This document shows positions 59,301-64,000 of a stretch of 64,000 nt of DNA, one piece after another; positions within the stretch are counted from its first letter, which is position 1, and every line of letters starts with the position of its first letter. The stretch spans positions 23,167 through 87,166 of the forward strand of contig JAAAJB010000069.1 of NCBI GenBank assembly GCA_016098155.1. Direction: 5' to 3'. The DNA is from Actinomortierella ambigua. Its lineage: Eukaryota; Mortierellomycota; Mortierellomycetes; Mortierellales; Mortierellaceae. Under the pieces are notes generated by a model, which was given only the letters and a program-made list of their open reading frames with translations, did not search any database and was not told where the DNA came from. Both the position numbers and the translations under genes were made by a program.

Positions 59301-61143
59301 GAGGTGTCCTCAGCTAAAAAATAAATAAAATAAAGAGGAAAAGTGAAAAGCGTAGGTGACATACTTTTGGATTAAGTGGTAGTGCCTTGTGCCCTGGGCG
59401 ACGGTTAGCCCGCATCTCTTGTCGCTCCTTTGTCGATGGAACCTGATATGGTGCTGCCTTGTAAAACCCCGTGTGTGGATCTGGAGCCTGCGAGGCCGTC
59501 AGAGCAGGCAACCCATACGTTGACCGTGAAGATTCCTACAAGTTCAGAGTTGATACTAGTCAGTATGATTGATTCGACCATAAAAACTGCGCTAGGTGAG
59601 CGTGCGCCAACAGCTTTAGTCTTACCGACAAGAGAGCTGCGCGTAGATCAAAACAAGACTGAGAAGGACCAGCCTCCTCCATGGCAGAGGATTGTCCGCT
59701 TGTAACCGAAGCTTTCTTATGCTGCTCTTGAGATTCTGAAAATTCTGAGCGGGTATTAATGGGCGCCATACTCGTCGCTGAGGCTGTCACCTTCGCTGGA
59801 TCCGTGCGACCAGAGAAATCCAAAACGCCACGAGACTCACTTATTGGTGCCAGTACTGGTTCCGACACTGTTACTGGCACTGGTGCTGGTGTTGTTAGTC
59901 GAAAAGAGGAGCCAGGGTTCTTTTGGCCTGAGGCAGAAGCTTCCCGATTAGATGTAGTCGTGTTTATGGAACTCGATACTGCGGGCGGGTTTGTAGCGAA
60001 AGAGCCGGGACCCTTGGCTGTCGATGTGGTGGCTGCCGAAATATGAGAGGCAGCAGACGTCGATGGTGGCGACTCGAGTCGAGGAGCATATGTGCTGACA
60101 GACAATAGCGTTGAATATGATGGTGATCCTTTGTGTTCCTCCGCTGCTCTGGCAACACTCTGAAGTATTGTTTGCGGCTTCGTCCTGGCGTGCCTCATTA
60201 TGGACTTGCGTGCAAAAGCTAGCGTTGTGCTACTAAATGCCGCTGCCGCCGTACTCGCAGGATCCTCCTCCTCTTCTTGCCCCTTGTTACACAGGTCCTG
60301 ATCATTGAGATTTGATGCTGATGAACTGTCTTCTGCAGGCCCAAGGAGATCCAATTTTGGTGCGGGTTCGTGTTGGCTCATGCTAAGAACCTCAAAATAC
60401 TTTGGGTTCGGAGTCATTTTTGGTGTTGTGCTACCATGGGGTCCATGACCCATGTTCTTGTTGGACTGCGTGGCAGGTGTCATTGTTTTGGTCGGTGCGG
60501 ATGATTGTCCAAACAGCGAGAAAGTCCTGGGGCGGGATGCTTCTTCCTCTTGGTGGCTCACGGATACAGTGCTCTTGGCTCCAGGTTTCGTAGGTGAATT
60601 GAGAGGCATTACACGCGTCAGCGTGAGTCGCTCCGTGTTTGGTTTGGGTGCTGCTGCTGTGGCCCGATTGCGGCTGTGTGGCATAGAGAAGAGCAAATTT
60701 GAAGTTGCGTTGCTGCTGGTTGGAATGTTGGAAGTGGCAGTGGTGGTGGCACCGACTTTAGATGATGGAGTGTCGCCATGGCTCTGGTTATCGGGCTTGA
60801 ACAGCTTACGCGCAGGCCTTTGCAGAAATGGGTTGTTCCTGTCGTCTGTCCTGGACGTAGCTACTGGGTTCGCAGTCGAACCGTGTGTTGTAGTGGTCGT
60901 AGAGGTGCGAACGTCGGTAGCGCCAGACAGGAACGAGAGCGCAGCTAATGAAGGCCTGTCAATGGCAGCAGATGTTGTAGGCTCGGCGACGTTCATCGAC
61001 TTTGGTGAGGATGCTCCTGCTACTGTCGCCGACTTACTCCCTAATGTCCCTGTAGTGCCGGCACGCGCGGCGGTAGCAAATCCTGTACGCCGAGCAAACA
61101 AGCCTGTCCGAAATGACCGGATAGATGCGTTGTCGTTCTGCAT
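56332..61143 (-). CDS. TPX2-like microtubule/spindle-associated protein
   Basis: Five exons join in frame: 61143-59626, 59535-59365, 59256-58609, 58475-57975 and 57849-56332, giving 1451 residues. The first 506 residues are Ser/Thr/Ala-rich and disordered. From about 560 onward short TPX2-type motifs recur: APLTVPRSPKF, KRPLTQPIPFKFATD, KRLTVPRPFTFQTDIRAEM (across a splice), and TQPVGFRFNTDERLEVRRAH. Near 960 come ESTFKARPIAHYPPIHI and ARKALTVPVSPLI, the pattern of the conserved TPX2 C-terminal domain. A charged coiled coil follows (EEEIEHSQIYRQFEEGRLMQ...). The tail is disordered and ends LSLSDLL. TPX2 family proteins bind microtubules and activate Aurora A in animals; the fungal role is inferred. 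There is no canonical kinesin-binding tail that I can identify. Confidence 0.82.
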
Positions 61144-61287
61144 TCCCCGCGTCTGTTGTTAATGAGATAGAGAGCGAAGCGTGAGGTTCAGTGGACAACG
61201 CGCGGGTTCTTTCTTGTGAAGGACAAAGCGTGACTGCACTTTGAGCCCAACCAGGGAGGAAAACAAGTTCCGGCACCTTGCCCTCTC
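61144..61287. promoter_or_regulatory. Shared promoter region of TPX2-like and uL30m genes
   Basis: Only 144 bp lie between the divergent start codons if the first ATG of uL30m is used, or 195 bp if the second is used. Confidence 0.45.
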
Positions 61288-61919
61288 ATGCTGATTCGTG
61301 CACAACCTTCTCGCTCGGACACACCCATCATACCACTAATGAATAGCATCGCACGCATCGTCGCCAGCACAGCTGGCTCCGCCCGCATGTACTCGACCAA
61401 GGCTACTGAGGTTATTGCCGCTGAAGCTCAGGGCCACTTCAAAGTTACTCAGACCCGATCCATCATTGGTCTGCCGAAGACCACCATTAAAGGTACAGGA
61501 GCATGAAGTCCAGCAAAGAAAATGAACAGGAGACATCAATGACGGAAGCCTTGGCATGGCTGAAGGAGGATGAGTGGACGGGGAACTATACCCTACCATT
61601 GTTCAGTATGCCCTCCCCCCTCCCCTAGCTAGGAACGACAGTGTAGAGCTGCCTCGGCGACCACTACCACCGCTGATCAGTGTATCCTAAAACTTTATCA
61701 ATTGCACTCACAACTCAACATTTCTTAGTCCTCAAGTCACTTGGTCTTGGTCGTCGGATCGGCCGGCCCGTCTTTCAGCCTCACGATGCAGCAACAGCAG
61801 GCAAGATCCTGAAGGTTAAGGAGGTTGTCAAGATCGAGAACATGCCAGGACCCATTCCTCCCCAAGGTTACCAGCGGACAAGGGCCACCAAGGGCTATAC
61901 AGTTGTCGGAAAAATGTAG
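61288..61919 (+). CDS. Mitochondrial large-subunit ribosomal protein uL30m (bacterial L30 family)
   Basis: Two exons, 61288-61492 and 61729-61919, give 131 residues. The L30 fold is complete: HFKVTQTRSIIGLPKTTIK, then after the splice VLKSLGLGRRIGRPVFQPHD and AGKILKVKEVVKIENM. A short C-terminal extension (GYQRTRATKGYTVVGKM) follows. The N-terminus has two in-frame ATGs; the second (61339) starts MNSIARIVASTAGSARMYST, a better mitochondrial presequence, and would give 114 residues. I report the longer form. It is divergent from the TPX2-like gene. Confidence 0.9.
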
Positions 61920-62680
61920 AGCGCTCTATGCAGCAACCTGACTTTGACGTCGGGTCATCGAGACTGGGAGAGGAGGGAAGGTCGTAGAGTGGCCTTCGAC
62001 TTGTGCTATTTTACTTGTTCATAAATTTGTTATTCACCATCATGCTACAATTATCAACTCGCCCTCGTTCAATTGCTTCTTGGTCCACGGCGATGAGTGA
62101 CAAACTTTCTTCCCCCCCCCCCCCTCTCAAGCTTGGAAGTCGGGATAGTAATCATCGGGATAGCCAGCCAAGATTTGTGACACGCAGATGCAACAGTAGG
62201 ACTGCGCGATGAGAGCTTTAACACAAAAAAAGGTCCCTCAAAGAAGTTGCAGCAGAGCTGGACTGTCTTAAATGGATTTCAACTGTTCCACTGGCAGCGA
62301 ACATTTTGTCCAAAAATCATTTGCCTTTTGCCTCACGGTCTAGAACTGTCGCCTAGGTGGGCCGCAGACTCGAGGTTCGACTCCTCGACGACAGCATCGT
62401 TTTACCCTGCGGGGGGGCGCCAATGGCAAACGCCTGACTTCTCAGGAAGGGCTCCAGTGATGACAACCTTTTTCAGTCTCTTGAATCACCCTGTGTGAGG
62501 ACTTTATGACTACAACGGTATCTGAGGGCCTTCACTTATTTAAAAATACCAACAAAAATAAGCAGGAGCTCATATTCTCCTTCATCTCATTCCTATTTGT
62601 CCATGATCCGCATGGCACTGTCTTCTGTTGCTGGTCAGCATGTCGTGACAAAACGGATCCTCCATGCCAACGCTTCAAAA
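61920..62680. other. Spacer before the resolvase gene
   Basis: Contains a C10 run (62113-62124), the tRNA-like element at 62346-62395, and no coding signal. Confidence 0.45.
62346..62395 (+). other. Truncated tRNA-like element
   Basis: CTGTCG at 62346 pairs with CGACAG at 62389-62394 like an acceptor stem. CGAGG/CCTCG around TTCGACT forms a T arm and gives a perfect B-box (ggttcgactcc). Only about 18 nt separate the acceptor strand and T arm, too few for D and anticodon arms. It is a remnant or a chance fold. Confidence 0.35.
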
Positions 62681-63986
62681 ATGAATTTGTCCACAAACAG
62701 TTGTCTCAACGTAGATCAGCTTGCGAGAATGCCCGCAGTGTATGTCATTTCATGGACAGCCATGTTTCAATGAAGTCGAATGAGACCGGTTCAAGCATTG
62801 TCGGGCATTTACTTATTCGTAAAGCTTTTCGCTGCATAGGCTACAAAAACGACGGTTGAAGGAGTTGGCCAAATTGGCCCAGGACGTAGGCATGCAAAAT
62901 TCGGGCTCCAAGGCACTGATTGCCGATCGGTTAAGTGCGCATTTTTCACGGCTACTCGGGCGGATCACTGCTGAGCTTGGCGAGCCGACAGCCAGGAAAT
63001 GGATCAAAACACCTGAAACTCATCCCCAAGAAAAGAGAGACTGGTTCGAGCCATCCAGGCTGCGTTTCCTACCTGCCAGTATTGTTTCGATCGATGTTGG
63101 TCTCCGCAACCTAGCATGGGTTCAGTTATCGCGTCAAGGCGATGTGTTGCGGTGGGACGTGGAGGATTTGTTAACCCTGGATCCAGGTTCTGATCATGGC
63201 GGCTTTGATGCCACTGCGTCGGATGATGTAGAGTTGTCTCAATGCTCTAAACGCAAGGCCGCAAACGCACTTTGCCGCACATCCAAAAAGAAGTCGCCAG
63301 CCGTTCCTTATGATTCTCAATCGCTTGCAGTAGCTATCGATAACCTGATGTACAAGATCTTGGAGAAGCAGTCAGACACTATGCCTCCAATTGGTGCCGT
63401 AGTAATAGAGCGACAGCACTTGCGCTCAACCATGATTCCAGGCATGGTTGACGGTGTCGTAAAGAGCTGTGTCGTTGAAGGGATGTTGCTTGCCTGGCTT
63501 AAACATTGGGAGCGGCACCACAATAGCCACAGTCAACCGGGGCATCGTGAATTTGTTGTCGACTTGGTCTTGCCTAGAGCCGTAGGCGCCTGGTGGGGCA
63601 TTGGTGATTCACAGCAAACGGGAAGCGCCAAAATCAAGTCGCCTCGACCTGGCTCCGATAGCGCAGAGGACAGCGACGATATCGGCGAGGATAACACCAT
63701 CACTGGTCGACATGCTCGCGCCATTTACTCTTCCAAGAAGGCGCGGTCAACTAAGCTGGTCAAAGAATGGATTATAGGCAGCCACGTTCAGCATGACGCA
63801 GGGGACGGTGTGGAGGAGCACACTGATCGACTTCGCGTCAAGTGTCCCGAACGCCTTCAAGCATGGTACAGCGCACAAAGCAAACAAGACGATCTGAGCG
63901 ACTGTCTGTTGCAGGCCGTTGCGTGGTACGAGTGGCAGGCGCGTGCAATCACTCAGTCCCTTTGGTGCTACCAGCAGGCTACCTAA
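62681..63986 (+). CDS. Mitochondrial Holliday-junction resolvase (Cce1/Ydc2 family)
   Basis: The main exon 62840-63986 is certain. It lacks an in-frame ATG, so I propose a first exon 62681-62739 joined by a 100-nt intron (donor GCAGT|GTATGT, acceptor gctgcatag), giving 401 residues. A SAP-like helix pair (LKELAKLAQDVG, then SGSKALIADRLSAHF) binds DNA. The RNase H-like core has the expected acidic residues: SIDVGLRNLAW, then VVIERQHLRSTMIPGMVDG, then DDLSDCLLQAVAWYEW near the C-terminus. A Lys/Ser/acidic insert of about 50 residues (SAKIKSPRPG...) precedes SSKKARSTKLVKEWI. Cce1/Ydc2 cleaves four-way junctions during mitochondrial DNA segregation. It ends 14 bp before the window edge. Confidence 0.88.
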
Positions 63987-64000
63987 AAAAACAAAAAGAA

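Overview
The window is nuclear DNA of a filamentous, early-diverging fungus. A Mortierella-like organism (Mortierellomycotina) is my best guess, but this is inference. The evidence is short GT-AG introns (about 50-550 nt) in nearly every gene, GC-balanced coding sequence with CT/GA-rich flanks and many microsatellites, a fungal-type DSC E3 ligase subunit (Dsc3), a Cce1/Ydc2-type mitochondrial resolvase, and genes that budding yeast lacks (an NDUFAF8-type complex I factor, a PRMT3 with zinc finger, a TPX2-like protein). All gene models were built by hand from reading frame and splice-site continuity. Every multi-exon model closes in frame.

Layout, left to right. An F-box protein gene runs off the left edge (1-2364, -). 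A secreted GH95 fucosidase-type gene follows (3506-6452, -). A 1.75-kb spacer with a degenerate ~100-bp tandem repeat leads to DSC3 (8211-10099, +), then a very large eIF4A-like protein whose ATPase motifs are all degenerate (10243-14022, +). Next come an NDUFAF8-like twin-CX9C gene (14973-15413, -), head-to-head with EFM4 (15661-16701, +), then eIF1A (16881-17831, -), a membrane-anchored p180/kinectin-like coiled-coil protein (19346-22776, +), and an MBL-fold hydrolase (22999-24561, -) divergent from a mitochondrial carrier (24847-26192, +).

The 26.2-28.7 kb spacer holds a ~440-bp near-perfect palindrome whose two arms each carry an identical tRNA-Val(CAC) gene. A Ser/Thr kinase (28694-31061, -) is followed by about 6 kb with no gene I can support, rich in purine/pyrimidine-skewed repeats and containing a possible ankyrin-like relic. 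Then come mitochondrial glutamyl-tRNA synthetase (36994-39425, -), divergent from a LYR-motif protein (39571-40267, +), NMN adenylyltransferase (41259-43423, +), D-amino-acid oxidase (43865-45661, -), epsin (46130-49772, +), MTHFR (50183-52725, -), PRMT3 (53866-56069, -), and a TPX2-like spindle protein (56332-61143, -) divergent from mitoribosomal uL30m (61288-61919, +). A mitochondrial Holliday-junction resolvase (62681-63986, +) ends the window.

There is no single operon-like pathway. Mitochondrial functions are over-represented (NDUFAF8, carrier, EARS2, LYR protein, uL30m, Cce1), and several of these sit in compact head-to-head pairs sharing 144-285 bp. The most unusual items are the catalytically dead eIF4A-like protein fused to a ~740-residue disordered region, the tRNA-Val palindrome, and the F-box protein whose F-box appears split by a ~490-residue low-complexity insertion.
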